Of a stretch of DNA of 54,628 nt, positions 37,076-46,542 are shown piece by piece. Under the pieces are notes generated by a model. The model searched no databases. It was not told the origin of the DNA and saw only the letters and a program-made list of their open reading frames with translations. Position numbers and translations under genes: made by a program. Numbering within the stretch: the stretch's first letter is position 1; each line of letters starts with the position of its first letter. This DNA is from Flavobacteriaceae bacterium (GTDB lineage: Bacteria; Bacteroidota; Bacteroidia; Flavobacteriales; Flavobacteriaceae), in contig NZFW01000020.1 of the NCBI GenBank assembly GCA_002690805.1, positions 92,719-147,346 of the forward strand, written 5' to 3'.

Positions 37076-38779
37076 TTACGATAATCTTATGTCAGAAACT
37101 GATGCACCTGTTGGAATCATTGGAAAAACATTATCTTCTTTTTCAACACATATCTCTAAAAAGTAAGGTTTGTCGGTAGATAACATTCTAGATACAGCTT
37201 TATCTAACTGATTTCTTTTAGTCACTCTTTCAGCATCTATAAAATAACCTTTTGCAATAGTAACAAAGTCAGGATTAACCATTTCAGTTGAAGCATATCT
37301 TTTATCAAAAAACATTTGTTGCCATTGCCTAACCATTCCTAAAAAATCATTATTTAAAACAACAATTTTAACAGCAGTTTTTGTTTGAAAAATTGTTCCA
37401 AGTTCTTGAATTGTCATTTGATATCCACCATCACCTATAATGGCAATTACTTCACGATCAGGTGCCCCCATTTTAGCACCAATAGCTGCGGGTAAAGCAA
37501 AACCCATAGTTCCCAAACCACCAGATGTAATATTACTCTTTGATTTGATGAAACTAGCATACCTACATGCAACCATTTGATGTTGACCAACATCAGTAAC
37601 TATTACTGCATCCCCATTGGTATAATTATTTATAGTTTTAATTGACTCTCCCATTGTAAGTCCTTCTTTTGTCGGATATAAATCACTTTTAATAACTTCT
37701 TTTTCTTCAATTTCCATTAAAGAATCAAAACGATTTATCCATGAATCATGTTTTCTTTTTTTAATCAATGGGATGATTTTTGTTAAACTATCCTTACAAT
37801 TTCCTAAAATAGGTATATCTGCAAAAACATTTTTATTGATTTCAGCTGGATCAATTTCAAAGTGGATTACTTTTGCCTGTTTAGCATAAGTTTCTAAATT
37901 TCCTGTAACTCTATCATCAAATCTCATTCCAATGGCAATCAAAACATCACACTCATTAGTTAAAATATTTGGACCATAATTTCCATGCATACCAACCATA
38001 CCTTTGTTTAAAGGGTGTGATGTAGGTAAGGCTGATAAGCCTAGGATTGTCCATACAGCAGGGATTCCAGAAATATCAACAAACTGTTTAAACTCATCCT
38101 CTGCATGACCTAAAATAATTCCTTGGCCCCAAACAATCATTGGTTTATTTGAATTATTAATTATTTCAGCAGCATTTTTTAAAGAATTCATATCAACATC
38201 AATAACAGGATTGTAACTTCTTATACCGATACAGTACTCGTAATTAAAAATAAATTCTTCAAATTGAGCATCTTTAGTTATATCAATAAGTACAGGACCT
38301 GGTCTACCTGATTTGGCAATATAAAAAGCTTTTGCTAAAATTTCTGGTATTTCATTAGCCCTTGTAATTTGATAATTCCATTTAGTAACAGGTGTTGAAA
38401 TTCCAATTATATCAGTTTCTTGAAATGCATCTGAACCTAATAAATGAGAAGCAACCTGACCAGTAATACAAACCATTGGGGTTGAATCAATTTGTGCATC
38501 GGCAATTCCTGTAACTAGATTAGTTGCACCAGGTCCAGATGTAGCCATTGCAACTCCAACTTTTCCTGAAGTTCTAGCATATCCCTGGGCTGCATGAGCA
38601 GCTCCTTGTTCATGTCTGGTTAATACATGTTGTAAAGTATCTTGAAATTTATATAATTCATCATAAATTGGCATTATTGCTCCACCTGGATAACCATAAA
38701 TTAAATCTACTCCCTCGGCCAGTAGGCACCTTATAACAGCTTCAGCTCCAGAAATTTTATTTGATTTATTATTTTTCAT
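37076..38779 (-). CDS. ilvB: Acetolactate synthase catalytic (large) subunit
   Basis: TPP enzyme joining pyruvate to pyruvate or to 2-ketobutyrate. 567 residues. The activating Glu is in TRHEQGAAHAAQGYARTSG near 57, an FAD-region middle domain follows, and the TPP/magnesium motif is GDGGYQMTIQELGTIF with the later NNDFLGMVRQWQQMFF. These features are those of the biosynthetic FAD type rather than the catabolic enzyme. It begins three bases after ilvD and belongs to the ilv operon. Confidence 0.95.
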   Translation of the reverse strand: MKNNKSNKISGAEAVIRCLLAEGVDLIYGYPGGAIMPIYDELYKFQDTLQHVLTRHEQGAAHAAQGYARTSGKVGVAMATSGPGATNLVTGIADAQIDSTPMVCITGQVASHLLGSDAFQETDIIGISTPVTKWNYQITRANEIPEILAKAFYIAKSGRPGPVLIDITKDAQFEEFIFNYEYCIGIRSYNPVIDVDMNSLKNAAEIINNSNKPMIVWGQGIILGHAEDEFKQFVDISGIPAVWTILGLSALPTSHPLNKGMVGMHGNYGPNILTNECDVLIAIGMRFDDRVTGNLETYAKQAKVIHFEIDPAEINKNVFADIPILGNCKDSLTKIIPLIKKRKHDSWINRFDSLMEIEEKEVIKSDLYPTKEGLTMGESIKTINNYTNGDAVIVTDVGQHQMVACRYASFIKSKSNITSGGLGTMGFALPAAIGAKMGAPDREVIAIIGDGGYQMTIQELGTIFQTKTAVKIVVLNNDFLGMVRQWQQMFFDKRYASTEMVNPDFVTIAKGYFIDAERVTKRNQLDKAVSRMLSTDKPYFLEICVEKEDNVFPMIPTGASVSDIRLS

Positions 38780-38782
38780 ATT

Positions 38783-40462
38783 TTAACTTTCATCTGTTAC
38801 GCAGCCATTCGATGCATTGCTTACACTTTTTATATATTTATATAAAACACCTTTATTAAATTTGAATTCTGGTTGAACCCATTTTAACTTTCTAGTTTCC
38901 AGTACTTTATCAGCCAAGTCAACATCAATAGTATTAGATTCTGCATCAATAGTAATGATATCTCCATCTTTGATAAGCGCAATTGAACCACCTTCTTGAG
39001 CCTCCGGAACTATATGTCCAACTACAAAACCATGAGTGCCTCCAGAGAACCTTCCATCAGTTATTAAAGCAACATCCTTTCCAAGACCCGCTCCCATTAT
39101 TGCTGCAGTTGGTTTAAGCATTTCGGGCATACCTGGACCACCTTTTGGACCTTCATATCTAATGACTATAACATCACCTTTTTTTACACTTCCTGAATAA
39201 ATTCCATGGTTTGCTTCATATTCTCCATCAAATACTTTGGCTGGTCCCTTAAAAACAAGGCCTTCTTTGCCAGTAATTTTCGCAACAGATCCATTCGGAG
39301 CCAAATTACCTTTTAAAATTCGAATATGACCACTAGACTTAATTGGGTTGCTTAAAGGTCTAATTATATCCTGCCCTTTTTTAAGGGGTGGTATCTTTTT
39401 CAAGTTTTCTTCAAGTGTTTTACCAGTAACAGTTATACATTCTCCAAATAACATTTTATTTTCTAGCATATATTTTAAAACCGCTGGAATACCACCTATT
39501 AAATGAAGATCTTTCATTAAATATTTACCACTGGGTTTTAAATCAGCAAGAAAAGGAGTTTCATCACTAACACGTTGAAAATCATCAATTGTTAAATCAA
39601 GATTGGCAGCCTTCGCAATTGCTAAAAAATGAAGTACTGAATTAGTTGAACCTCCAAGAACAGATATTAACCTTAAGGCATTCGTTATTGATTTTTTTGT
39701 AATAATGTCCAATGGCTTTATATCTTTTTGCATAAGATTATATAGTGAACTACCAACCTGTTTACATTCGGAAATTTTATTTTTACTTATTGCAGGGTTT
39801 GATGAATTATAAGGTAATGACATACCTAAAGCCTCTATGGCCGATGCCATGGTATTTGCGGTATACATTCCTCCACATGCTCCTGCACCTGGACAAGCCT
39901 TTTGGATAATATTTCTATATTCCTTTTCGTCAATTGTTCCGGCCACTTTTTCTCCCCATGCTTCAAAAGCAGAAACAACATCTAATTCTTTACCATTATG
40001 ACAACCCGAAGATATAGTCCCTCCGTAAACAAGAATACTTGGTCGATTTAATCTTATCATTGCTATTAGTGCACCAGGCATATTTTTATCACAACCAACC
40101 ACTGTTGTGACTGCATCGTAAGACATAGCTTGAACAACAGTTTCAATTGAATCGGCAATTATATCTCTTGAAGGAAGTGAAAACCTCATGCCAGGGGTTC
40201 CCATAGAAATACCATCACTTACTCCAATAGTATTAAAAATTAGTCCAATCATATTTTTCTCGCTTTCTATACCTTTTTTTATATGAATAGAAAGGTCATT
40301 CAAATGCATATTGCATGGATTTCCTTCGTATCCTGTGCTTGCAACACCAATTATAGGCTTTTGAAAATCTTCGTTAGTTAACCCAATTGCATGCAACATA
40401 GCTTGAGCTGCAGGCTGGGATGAGTCTTGGGTAACTTGATGACTAAACTTATTTAAATTCAT
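38783..40462 (-). CDS. ilvD: Dihydroxy-acid dehydratase
   Basis: Iron-sulfur enzyme making the 2-keto acids for valine and isoleucine. 559 residues with three cysteine sites typical of a [2Fe-2S] cluster: [12 protein letters not shown] (near 123), [16 protein letters not shown] (near 190) and a downstream [14 protein letters not shown] region. First gene of the ilv operon. The 216 bp upstream contain a 16-bp perfect inverted repeat but no clear -7 box. No leader peptide is convincing. Threonine from thrABC is the isoleucine precursor, but ilvA is missing here. Confidence 0.96.
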   Translation of the reverse strand: MNLNKFSHQVTQDSSQPAAQAMLHAIGLTNEDFQKPIIGVASTGYEGNPCNMHLNDLSIHIKKGIESEKNMIGLIFNTIGVSDGISMGTPGMRFSLPSRDIIADSIETVVQAMSYDAVTTVVGCDKNMPGALIAMIRLNRPSILVYGGTISSGCHNGKELDVVSAFEAWGEKVAGTIDEKEYRNIIQKACPGAGACGGMYTANTMASAIEALGMSLPYNSSNPAISKNKISECKQVGSSLYNLMQKDIKPLDIITKKSITNALRLISVLGGSTNSVLHFLAIAKAANLDLTIDDFQRVSDETPFLADLKPSGKYLMKDLHLIGGIPAVLKYMLENKMLFGECITVTGKTLEENLKKIPPLKKGQDIIRPLSNPIKSSGHIRILKGNLAPNGSVAKITGKEGLVFKGPAKVFDGEYEANHGIYSGSVKKGDVIVIRYEGPKGGPGMPEMLKPTAAIMGAGLGKDVALITDGRFSGGTHGFVVGHIVPEAQEGGSIALIKDGDIITIDAESNTIDVDLADKVLETRKLKWVQPEFKFNKGVLYKYIKSVSNASNGCVTDES

Positions 40463-40481
40463 AGAATTAAATAAACTAAAT

Positions 40482-40497
40482 TAAGTAGAACTACTTA
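40482..40497 (-). promoter_or_regulatory. Perfect inverted repeat upstream of ilvD
   Basis: TAAGTAG-AA-CTACTTA, a 7-bp stem with a 2-base centre, ends 20 nt before the ilvD ATG. It could be an operator for a dimeric regulator or a small RNA hairpin near the start. No T-run follows, so it is not a terminator. Confidence 0.4.
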
Positions 40498-40607
40498 TTT
40501 TAAAAAATATATTAATAAAACAAATTATATTCAAAATGATTTATTTAATATTAAATAATTGATTATCAAATATTTTAATAAAAAAAAAGCTGGGATTCAA
40601 ATCAATA

Positions 40608-40639
40608 TTTATAAACTAATTAAAAATTACTCATCTTTG
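40608..40639 (+). promoter_or_regulatory. Candidate promoter (TTTA-N20-CATCTTTG) of the nitroreductase gene
   Basis: CATCTTTG (40632-40639) differs from TAnnTTTG by one base and TTTA (40608-40611) from TTTG by one, at 20-nt spacing. It is 39 nt before the ATG at 40679. Confidence 0.4.
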
Positions 40640-40678
40640 CATCAAAATTAAATTTCATGTCAAGTTTAAAATTAATTT

Positions 40679-41410
40679 ATGCAAGAAAAATCTGTTAGTG
40701 AAGCAATTTATTTTAGAAGATCTGTTCGCATCTATGACCCAACAAAACTAATTGAAACTGAAAAAGTAAAAAAATGTATAAACCAAGCAATGTTATCCCC
40801 ATCGAGTAGCAACATGCAGCTTTGGGAGTTTCATCATATTATATCTGAAGATTTCAAAAATAAAATTTCAAAATATTGCTTTAATCAACCTGCTGCAAAA
40901 ACTGCAAAACAACTTGTAGTCGTAGTGGTTAGGAGAGACTTATGGAGAAATAGATTAAGCTCAAATATAAGAAATATAAAATCTACATTTTCTAAAACAG
41001 AAAAAATTGAAAGTAGTAAACAAGAAAAAAAAGCACTGTACTACTATCAAAAACTAGTTCCACTTATTTATTCTGACTTTATAGGTATAAAAGGCTTTTT
41101 TAAAAAAATTTATGTTAAAATATTTGGAATTTTTAAACCAATGTATCAAGAGGTAAGTTCGGGAGATGTTAGAGTTATTACTCATAAAAGTGCTGCACTA
41201 GCAGCTCAATCATTTATGATAAGTATGGCTGCGATTGGATATGACACATGTCCGATGGAAGGATTTGATTCTAAAAGAATAAAAAAACAATTAAACCTAC
41301 CCTCTGCTTCTGAAATAAGTATGATTATAGGTTGTGGAATTAGAAAAAATAATGGGGTATATGGAGAAAGATTTAGAGTTCCATCAAGTGAGACATACCA
41401 TGTTCACTAA
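40679..41410 (+). CDS. Nitroreductase-family flavoprotein
   Basis: 243 residues. The N-terminal AIYFRRSVRIYDP and AMLSPSSSNMQLWEFHHI are the FMN-phosphate contacts of the nitroreductase fold, and the later SAALAAQSFMISMAAIGYDT followed by CPMEGFD is the second FMN region. Between them lies a less conserved, lysine-rich insert (about 100-150). Likely an NAD(P)H-dependent oxidoreductase of unknown substrate. Single gene, tail to tail with pxpC and overlapping it by 27 bases. Confidence 0.87.
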   Translation: MQEKSVSEAIYFRRSVRIYDPTKLIETEKVKKCINQAMLSPSSSNMQLWEFHHIISEDFKNKISKYCFNQPAAKTAKQLVVVVVRRDLWRNRLSSNIRNIKSTFSKTEKIESSKQEKKALYYYQKLVPLIYSDFIGIKGFFKKIYVKIFGIFKPMYQEVSSGDVRVITHKSAALAAQSFMISMAAIGYDTCPMEGFDSKRIKKQLNLPSASEISMIIGCGIRKNNGVYGERFRVPSSETYHVH

Positions 41411-42244
41411 CTTAAATCTAATTAATTTTCCTGTTGCAAATTGTGATATTTTAGATTGAGAATCCTCTGTTACTTGTAATATTCTAGGATAACCTCCCGT
41501 GACTTGTCCATCTCTCATTACAACTAACAAATCACCTTTTGGGGTTAATTGGACTGTTCCGGGCATAACAGATGTACTTAATAATGAAATTTTATTTTTA
41601 AGATCAATTCCTGATAAAACATAAGCCATTCGATTATTTGAGCCAATTTTGAACTCTGAATTTAATATTTTATTTTTTAAATTATTTTCAATTTTATTCC
41701 AAAATGGACCTTTATAAACTTCTATTGTTTGATTAAAATCAAGTTTTTTTATTTTAATTTTTTTATGTTCTAAATTTCTATTAATTGTATTTATTAAAAA
41801 ATTTTGACCTTTTTTAATATTGGAATCAATAGTGATTGGATGATATTGAGAATAGCTTCCAAATACTTTTTCAGGAAATATTCCTCCACCAAAACCAATA
41901 TAATTACGAAACCCTTTTTTAACAACTCCAATCTCTAAAATATCTCCTAGTTCACAGTGAAAAGATTTATTTAACTCAACAAGGTTACCATTTTTGTAAA
42001 TTGAAACATCAGCTCCAGTAACAGCAACAATACATGAACTTGAAAATAATATTTTTGGCCCCTTTAGGGTAGACTCAAGTACTGCCTCATTAGAAGAATT
42101 GCCAACTAATTTATTGGCATTTGTAAATGAGTTGTAATCCATCGGCCCAGATACTGGGAAACCCATTTCTCGATATCCATATCGACCTAAATCCTGTATT
42201 GATGTATAGTATCCTGGATCTATAATTTTAATAAATGATTTCAA
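41384..42244 (-). CDS. pxpC: 5-oxoprolinase subunit PxpC
   Basis: 286 residues of the biotin-dependent carboxyltransferase-like (KipA/AHS2) family, with the hallmark YYTSIQDLGRYGYREMG near residue 12, SGPMDYNSFTNANKLVGN and the C-terminal VTGGYPRILQVTEDSQSKIS. With PxpA and PxpB it hydrolyses 5-oxoproline to glutamate using ATP. It overlaps pxpB by 17 bases. It also overlaps the end of the convergent nitroreductase gene by 27 bases, so no terminator separates them. Confidence 0.9.
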   Translation of the reverse strand: MKSFIKIIDPGYYTSIQDLGRYGYREMGFPVSGPMDYNSFTNANKLVGNSSNEAVLESTLKGPKILFSSSCIVAVTGADVSIYKNGNLVELNKSFHCELGDILEIGVVKKGFRNYIGFGGGIFPEKVFGSYSQYHPITIDSNIKKGQNFLINTINRNLEHKKIKIKKLDFNQTIEVYKGPFWNKIENNLKNKILNSEFKIGSNNRMAYVLSGIDLKNKISLLSTSVMPGTVQLTPKGDLLVVMRDGQVTGGYPRILQVTEDSQSKISQFATGKLIRFKLVNMVCLT

Positions 42245-42980
42245 AATATGATGACTTGGGTATTTTATTTAAATTACAAAAATTCTCAATTTCAATTTTA
42301 TATTCTTTAAGAGAAATAGAATTGAACTTTATTTTATCACCTGGTAAAATAAAACAAGGTGGATTGCTTTCTCTTTTAAAAAAAGAATAATAAGTCTTTC
42401 CAATTCTATTCCATCCACCGGGGCTTAGTTGAGGATAAATTCCAACGTAGGAATCTCCAACAGCTAAAGTACCAGAATCAACAGATTTTACTGGAGTCAT
42501 TTTTCTTGGAATATGAAGTCTGTTAGGAAGCCCAGTCGAATAAAAAAACCCAGGCAAGAAACCGTAATGATGAACTTCAAATTCACATTTTACAAATTCT
42601 TTAATATATAAATCAAATGCTAATAAATTTCCTTTATTATGATTTAATAAATCTTCAGAGAATATGTGATCAAAACATACAGGGATTTCCCAAGAACTTC
42701 TAATTATATTTTGTTTTTTTAAAGCAAACTCTTTTATCCATAAGATTATTTTTTTAGTTTCAAATGAACTAGGTTTTTGTTTAAAAAAAATAGTTATTTC
42801 TGAAAATGAATAAACAACATCATGTATTATATTTTGAAATTCTTTTTTTAAAGAAATACATAATTGAGATTTCCAAGCTACAGAACCTTTTTTAGAAATT
42901 TCATTTTTTAAATCTATTACAATAGTCTTACATCCAAAATTAAAATAGTTCATATAAAAATTATTGAATTTGCTCCTCAT
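42228..42980 (-). CDS. pxpB: 5-oxoprolinase subunit PxpB
   Basis: 250 residues of the KipI/AHS1 family. Recognised by HHYGFLPGFFYSTGL, then LHIPRKMTPVKSVDSGTLAV and VGIYPQLSPGGWNRIGKT, the conserved core of this carboxyltransferase-like domain. It partners with PxpC to form the ATP-using part of 5-oxoprolinase. It overlaps pxpA by 20 bases and pxpC by 17 bases, as expected for a stoichiometric complex. KipI of Bacillus also inhibits a sporulation kinase; that is not expected here. Confidence 0.9.
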   Translation of the reverse strand: MRSKFNNFYMNYFNFGCKTIVIDLKNEISKKGSVAWKSQLCISLKKEFQNIIHDVVYSFSEITIFFKQKPSSFETKKIILWIKEFALKKQNIIRSSWEIPVCFDHIFSEDLLNHNKGNLLAFDLYIKEFVKCEFEVHHYGFLPGFFYSTGLPNRLHIPRKMTPVKSVDSGTLAVGDSYVGIYPQLSPGGWNRIGKTYYSFFKRESNPPCFILPGDKIKFNSISLKEYKIEIENFCNLNKIPKSSYFEIIY

Positions 42981-43680
42981 TTAATATCTCATGCATTTTA
43001 TAAATAAATTTATCAGACATTAATGAGTCACTATGAAGGCAAATGCTATCAAATAAAACATTTCTGAATAAATGATTAGAGACTCTTATCTTCCCTTTAA
43101 GTAAGTGTTTTAAATTAGCCGAAAACTCAGTAATATCAGTAATCATTGAATTTGCATTTTTCCTTGGAATTAAGTTTAAATATTCATCATATCTTCTATC
43201 AGAGAAAATTTCTTTCAAAACTCTAAAATTCTTCTTTTCTGCATCATTTATTATCGATTTTGAAGCAGGTAAGATTAAATAGTTAATTTCTGAGAATTCA
43301 TTCAATACTTCAAAATAAGCAGTTGTTAATTTCTGATTGTGAATTAAATCATTATATAGAGCACCGTGGGCTTTACAATGGTGCCAATCTAATTTGAAAT
43401 AATTAAGTGCATTTTTAAAATTCAATAGTTGATCATGAATAGATTTTTGAAATTTATTCAAATCCATTTTTATAGAAACTCTTCCAAAATTAGTTTTATC
43501 AGGATAAGATGGATGTGAACCAACATTTACTCCATATTTATAAGCTAATCTAATTGTCTTCTTTATAGTACTAATTGATCCATAATGACCTCCAACTGCA
43601 ATACTACAGCTATTTATTATGGACATAAATAGTTCATCTTTTTTTCCGCCTTCACCTAAATCAACATTAATTTGCATCAA
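42961..43680 (-). CDS. pxpA: 5-oxoprolinase subunit PxpA (LamB/YcsF family)
   Basis: 239 residues of the LamB/YcsF TIM-barrel-like family, with VDLGEGGKKDELF at the N-terminus, GVNVGSHPSYPDKTNFGR and the AHGALYNDL motif. In most members the second block reads close to CGxHAGD; here it is SIAVGGHYGSIS, so the cysteine and the acidic residue after the glycine are replaced. The role in ring opening of 5-oxoproline is inferred from family and from its place with pxpB and pxpC. Divergence might alter activity. Confidence 0.85.
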   Translation of the reverse strand: MMQINVDLGEGGKKDELFMSIINSCSIAVGGHYGSISTIKKTIRLAYKYGVNVGSHPSYPDKTNFGRVSIKMDLNKFQKSIHDQLLNFKNALNYFKLDWHHCKAHGALYNDLIHNQKLTTAYFEVLNEFSEINYLILPASKSIINDAEKKNFRVLKEIFSDRRYDEYLNLIPRKNANSMITDITEFSANLKHLLKGKIRVSNHLFRNVLFDSICLHSDSLMSDKFIYKMHEILNEEQIQ

Positions 43681-43709
43681 TTCTAAAGAAATTATAACAT
43701 TTTAAAATA

Positions 43710-44903
43710 CTAAATTAGAAACTTAAGAGATAGTATAATAAAAAAAATAAATAATAATAAGAGTCCAGTAAAACGAATTTTAATCATTCTTGAGTCATTT
43801 TTCTTAGGGAAACATAATATGCATATAAATAGAGCTACTCCAGGTAATAAAAGTCCATTTGCAATTTGAGCTGATTTAATTAATTCTATTGGATTATAGT
43901 CCAAAACAGAAAAGAGTAAGCCAATTGTAACAATAAATATAGTTGTTGCTTTTTTTAAAAGTTTTGATTTTGAATACTTAATAAAAGATTCCTCAACAAC
44001 AAATCCAGCGGCAATTGGAGCAGTTATTGCTGAACTTATGCCTGCGGCAAAAATACCAATTGAAACTAAAACTTGAGAACTTTCTCCATATAAGTTTTTT
44101 AATGAATCCCCCAAATCATTTATTGAAGATATTTGATTAATATTAGCACCAGATGCAGCAACAACAATAGCAGATGATATAATACCCCCCATGCAAACAG
44201 AAATAATAGTATCTCGCCTTAAATATGAAATTTGGAGTTTATCTAAATCTTTTTTTACTAAAGCAGCATGCAAAAACAAATTATATGGAACAATTGTAGT
44301 CCCAAGAAGAGCAACAATAGTCCCCCATTTTTCAGGACTCCATTTTGGAATTAAGAATCCTTTTATTAATTCCAGAATATTTGGACTTGTCAAAAAGGCA
44401 GCAAATAAAAATGATATACTCATTAACAAAACTGCAATTAATAATATATTTTTTAGTAGTCTATTGTTTTCTTTCCAGATCAAAGAAATAATTATTAGTG
44501 CAATAAAAATATATGTGTAAAACTTTATTGATTCTGAAATATTAAAAGACGATAAATCAATAAGGTTTTTTAAACCAATATATGCACCTGATATATTCCC
44601 TGCCTCAAAAGCACTATTTCCTATAAAAATTGTAATTAAAATCCATCCAACAAAAAAAAATTTAAAAATAGAATTACTTAGTTTATTGTTAAATAATTCG
44701 ATCAAACCTTGTTTTGATCTAAAACTAATATGAGCAACGGTATTTTGAAAAAAAATTGTTATTAAACAGGATAGAAGAATTGCCCACAACAATTCATATC
44801 CAAAATCTACTCCAGCTGTTGCACAAACTGTTAAACTACCTGGACCAATAAAAGCAGCAGTAATAATAATTGCTGGACCAGGTCTAAATAAAAAGCTTTT
44901 CAT
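43710..44903 (-). CDS. NRAMP-superfamily transporter linked to 5-oxoprolinase (YcsG-like)
   Basis: 397 residues with about eleven hydrophobic helices. The first reads FIGPGSLTVCATAGVDFGYE, where classical manganese/iron NRAMPs have DPGN; the sixth reads LGTTIVPYNLFLHAALVKK, where they have MPH. Thus the usual metal ligands are absent. Bacillus ycsG, an NRAMP relative, also sits with ycsF and kipI/kipA genes. From context the protein may import 5-oxoproline or a related acid rather than a metal; that is inference. It begins immediately after dnaB and precedes pxpA by 29 bases. Confidence 0.8.
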   Translation of the reverse strand: MKSFLFRPGPAIIITAAFIGPGSLTVCATAGVDFGYELLWAILLSCLITIFFQNTVAHISFRSKQGLIELFNNKLSNSIFKFFFVGWILITIFIGNSAFEAGNISGAYIGLKNLIDLSSFNISESIKFYTYIFIALIIISLIWKENNRLLKNILLIAVLLMSISFLFAAFLTSPNILELIKGFLIPKWSPEKWGTIVALLGTTIVPYNLFLHAALVKKDLDKLQISYLRRDTIISVCMGGIISSAIVVAASGANINQISSINDLGDSLKNLYGESSQVLVSIGIFAAGISSAITAPIAAGFVVEESFIKYSKSKLLKKATTIFIVTIGLLFSVLDYNPIELIKSAQIANGLLLPGVALFICILCFPKKNDSRMIKIRFTGLLLLFIFFIILSLKFLI

Positions 44904-46439
44904 TTAAAACGGTGTGTCTTCATCTGAAATATTATCATATGATTCACCAAACGCTTCATTTGCATTTGGTATATTTTTATCTGAAAATGAATTGTTTTCA
45001 GAATTAATTTTTGATTGGTACTCAGAGGAAGAATCAAACTCTGAAAGATTTTCAAATTTACCGAGGTGGGCTTGAAACTTAAGTCTAATATTATCTAGAC
45101 CACCGTTTCTATGTTTTGAAACAATAAACTCAGCTTGGCCATCAGATGGGCTTCGTTCTTCATCGTCCCATTCGTCAATTCCATAATATTCTGGACGATA
45201 TATAAATGAAACTATATCTGCATCCTGCTCAATTGCTCCTGACTCTCTCAAGTCTGAAAGCTGAGGTCTTTTTGTTCCTCCTCTGGTCTCAACTGCTCTT
45301 GATAGTTGAGATAATGCAATTACAGGGGTATCCAATTCTTTAGCAAGAGCTTTTAAATTTCTTGATATGGTTGATATTTCTTGTTCTCTGTTACCTGATT
45401 TATTATTAGTTGCAGCAGTCATTAATTGAAGATAATCAATAACAATTAGTTTAATTCCATGAAGTCTAGAAAGTCTTCTAGCTTTGGCCCGAAGCTCAAA
45501 TATTGATAAAGATGGAGAATCATCTATATATAAGGGTGCTTTTTCTAGGTCACTGACCTTAACATTTAACTGTTGCCATTCGTGTTGAGCTAATTTTCCA
45601 GTTCTGAGTTTTTCAGATGAAAGACCAGTTTCAGCAGAGATTAGTCTTGTGATAAGCTGAACTGATGACATTTCTAAAGAAAAAAATGCCACTGGTAATT
45701 GTCTACCAACAGCAATATTTCTTGCCATTGACAATGTTAATGCTGTTTTCCCCATTCCTGGTCTTGCAGCAATAATTATTAAATCACTAGGTTGCCAACC
45801 AGATGTCAATTTATCAAGCTCTTCAAAACCACTACTAATACCACTTAACCCTTCTTGATTACCAATATCTTCAATTTTCTTTTTAGCTTGAATAACGAGG
45901 TTTTGGGCAGAAGTAGCGGATCTTTTAATGTTTCCTTGAGTTACATCATAAAGTTTGGACTCAGCTTCATCAAGAAGTTCTAAAACATCAGTAGAATCCT
46001 TATATGATTTTTCAATTATTTCACTCGAAATTTTAATTAAGCTTCTTTGAATATATTTTTGTAAAATAATTCTTGCATGAAATTCAATATGAGCAGAACT
46101 AGCAACTTTTTGAGTTAATTGAACTAAATAAAAGTCTCCTCCAACAGCCTCAAGTCTTCCTGCCTTTTTTAAAGCAGATGAGACAGTTAATAAATCAATT
46201 GGATTAGTTGATTCAAATAACAATAAAATTTCTTCAAAAATATATTGATGAGCAGTTTTATAAAAAGACTCGGGCTGTAATATGTCAATTACCTCGTCAA
46301 CTCCTTTTTTATCAATAAGCATTGCACCCAAAACAGCTTCCTCAAGATCTAAAGCTTGAGGAGGTAACTTACCCTGTTGAAGATTCACAACTGTAGAATC
46401 TTGTTTAATTGTTTTGAAAAAAGGTTTTTTATCTTCCAT
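44904..46439 (-). CDS. dnaB: Replicative DNA helicase DnaB
   Basis: Hexameric 5'-3' helicase at the replication fork. 511 residues: the N-terminal primase-interaction domain (PPQALDLEEAVLGAMLIDKK), a linker, then the RecA-like motor with Walker A AARPGMGKTALTLSM near 218, VIDYLQLM as Walker B, and SDLRESGAIEQDADIVSFIY near the C-terminus. The tail is acidic and disordered. A TACATTTG box ends four bases before the ATG, which would give a leaderless mRNA. The NRAMP-like gene begins right after the stop. No intein is present. Confidence 0.97.
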   Translation of the reverse strand: MEDKKPFFKTIKQDSTVVNLQQGKLPPQALDLEEAVLGAMLIDKKGVDEVIDILQPESFYKTAHQYIFEEILLLFESTNPIDLLTVSSALKKAGRLEAVGGDFYLVQLTQKVASSAHIEFHARIILQKYIQRSLIKISSEIIEKSYKDSTDVLELLDEAESKLYDVTQGNIKRSATSAQNLVIQAKKKIEDIGNQEGLSGISSGFEELDKLTSGWQPSDLIIIAARPGMGKTALTLSMARNIAVGRQLPVAFFSLEMSSVQLITRLISAETGLSSEKLRTGKLAQHEWQQLNVKVSDLEKAPLYIDDSPSLSIFELRAKARRLSRLHGIKLIVIDYLQLMTAATNNKSGNREQEISTISRNLKALAKELDTPVIALSQLSRAVETRGGTKRPQLSDLRESGAIEQDADIVSFIYRPEYYGIDEWDDEERSPSDGQAEFIVSKHRNGGLDNIRLKFQAHLGKFENLSEFDSSSEYQSKINSENNSFSDKNIPNANEAFGESYDNISDEDTPF

Positions 46440-46443
46440 AAAT

Positions 46444-46451
46444 CAAATGTA
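46444..46451 (-). promoter_or_regulatory. -7 box (TACATTTG) immediately before dnaB
   Basis: Perfect TAnnTTTG on the minus strand with only four bases to the dnaB ATG. The start point would be at or next to the A of ATG. No -33 TTTG is found at 19-21 nt, so it could be a chance match. Confidence 0.4.
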
Positions 46452-46542
46452 AGTTTCAAAAACCGAAAGAATGATATTTTTTTAAATCAAATTTAAACAG
46501 TTAGTAAGTTAATAACTTGCAAAAGTTGTTGATAATTAAAAA

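Noticed and set aside
40531-40569. A 12-residue Ile/Leu-rich leader peptide (TTG start) before ilvD
   Set aside because: Ile and Leu codons are expected by chance in AT-rich DNA, the start is TTG, and no terminator hairpin follows.
46440-46542. A terminator or DnaA-box cluster between accA and dnaB
   Set aside because: The short repeats (AAGTT/AACTT) are 5 bp only, lack a T-run and do not match a DnaA box well.
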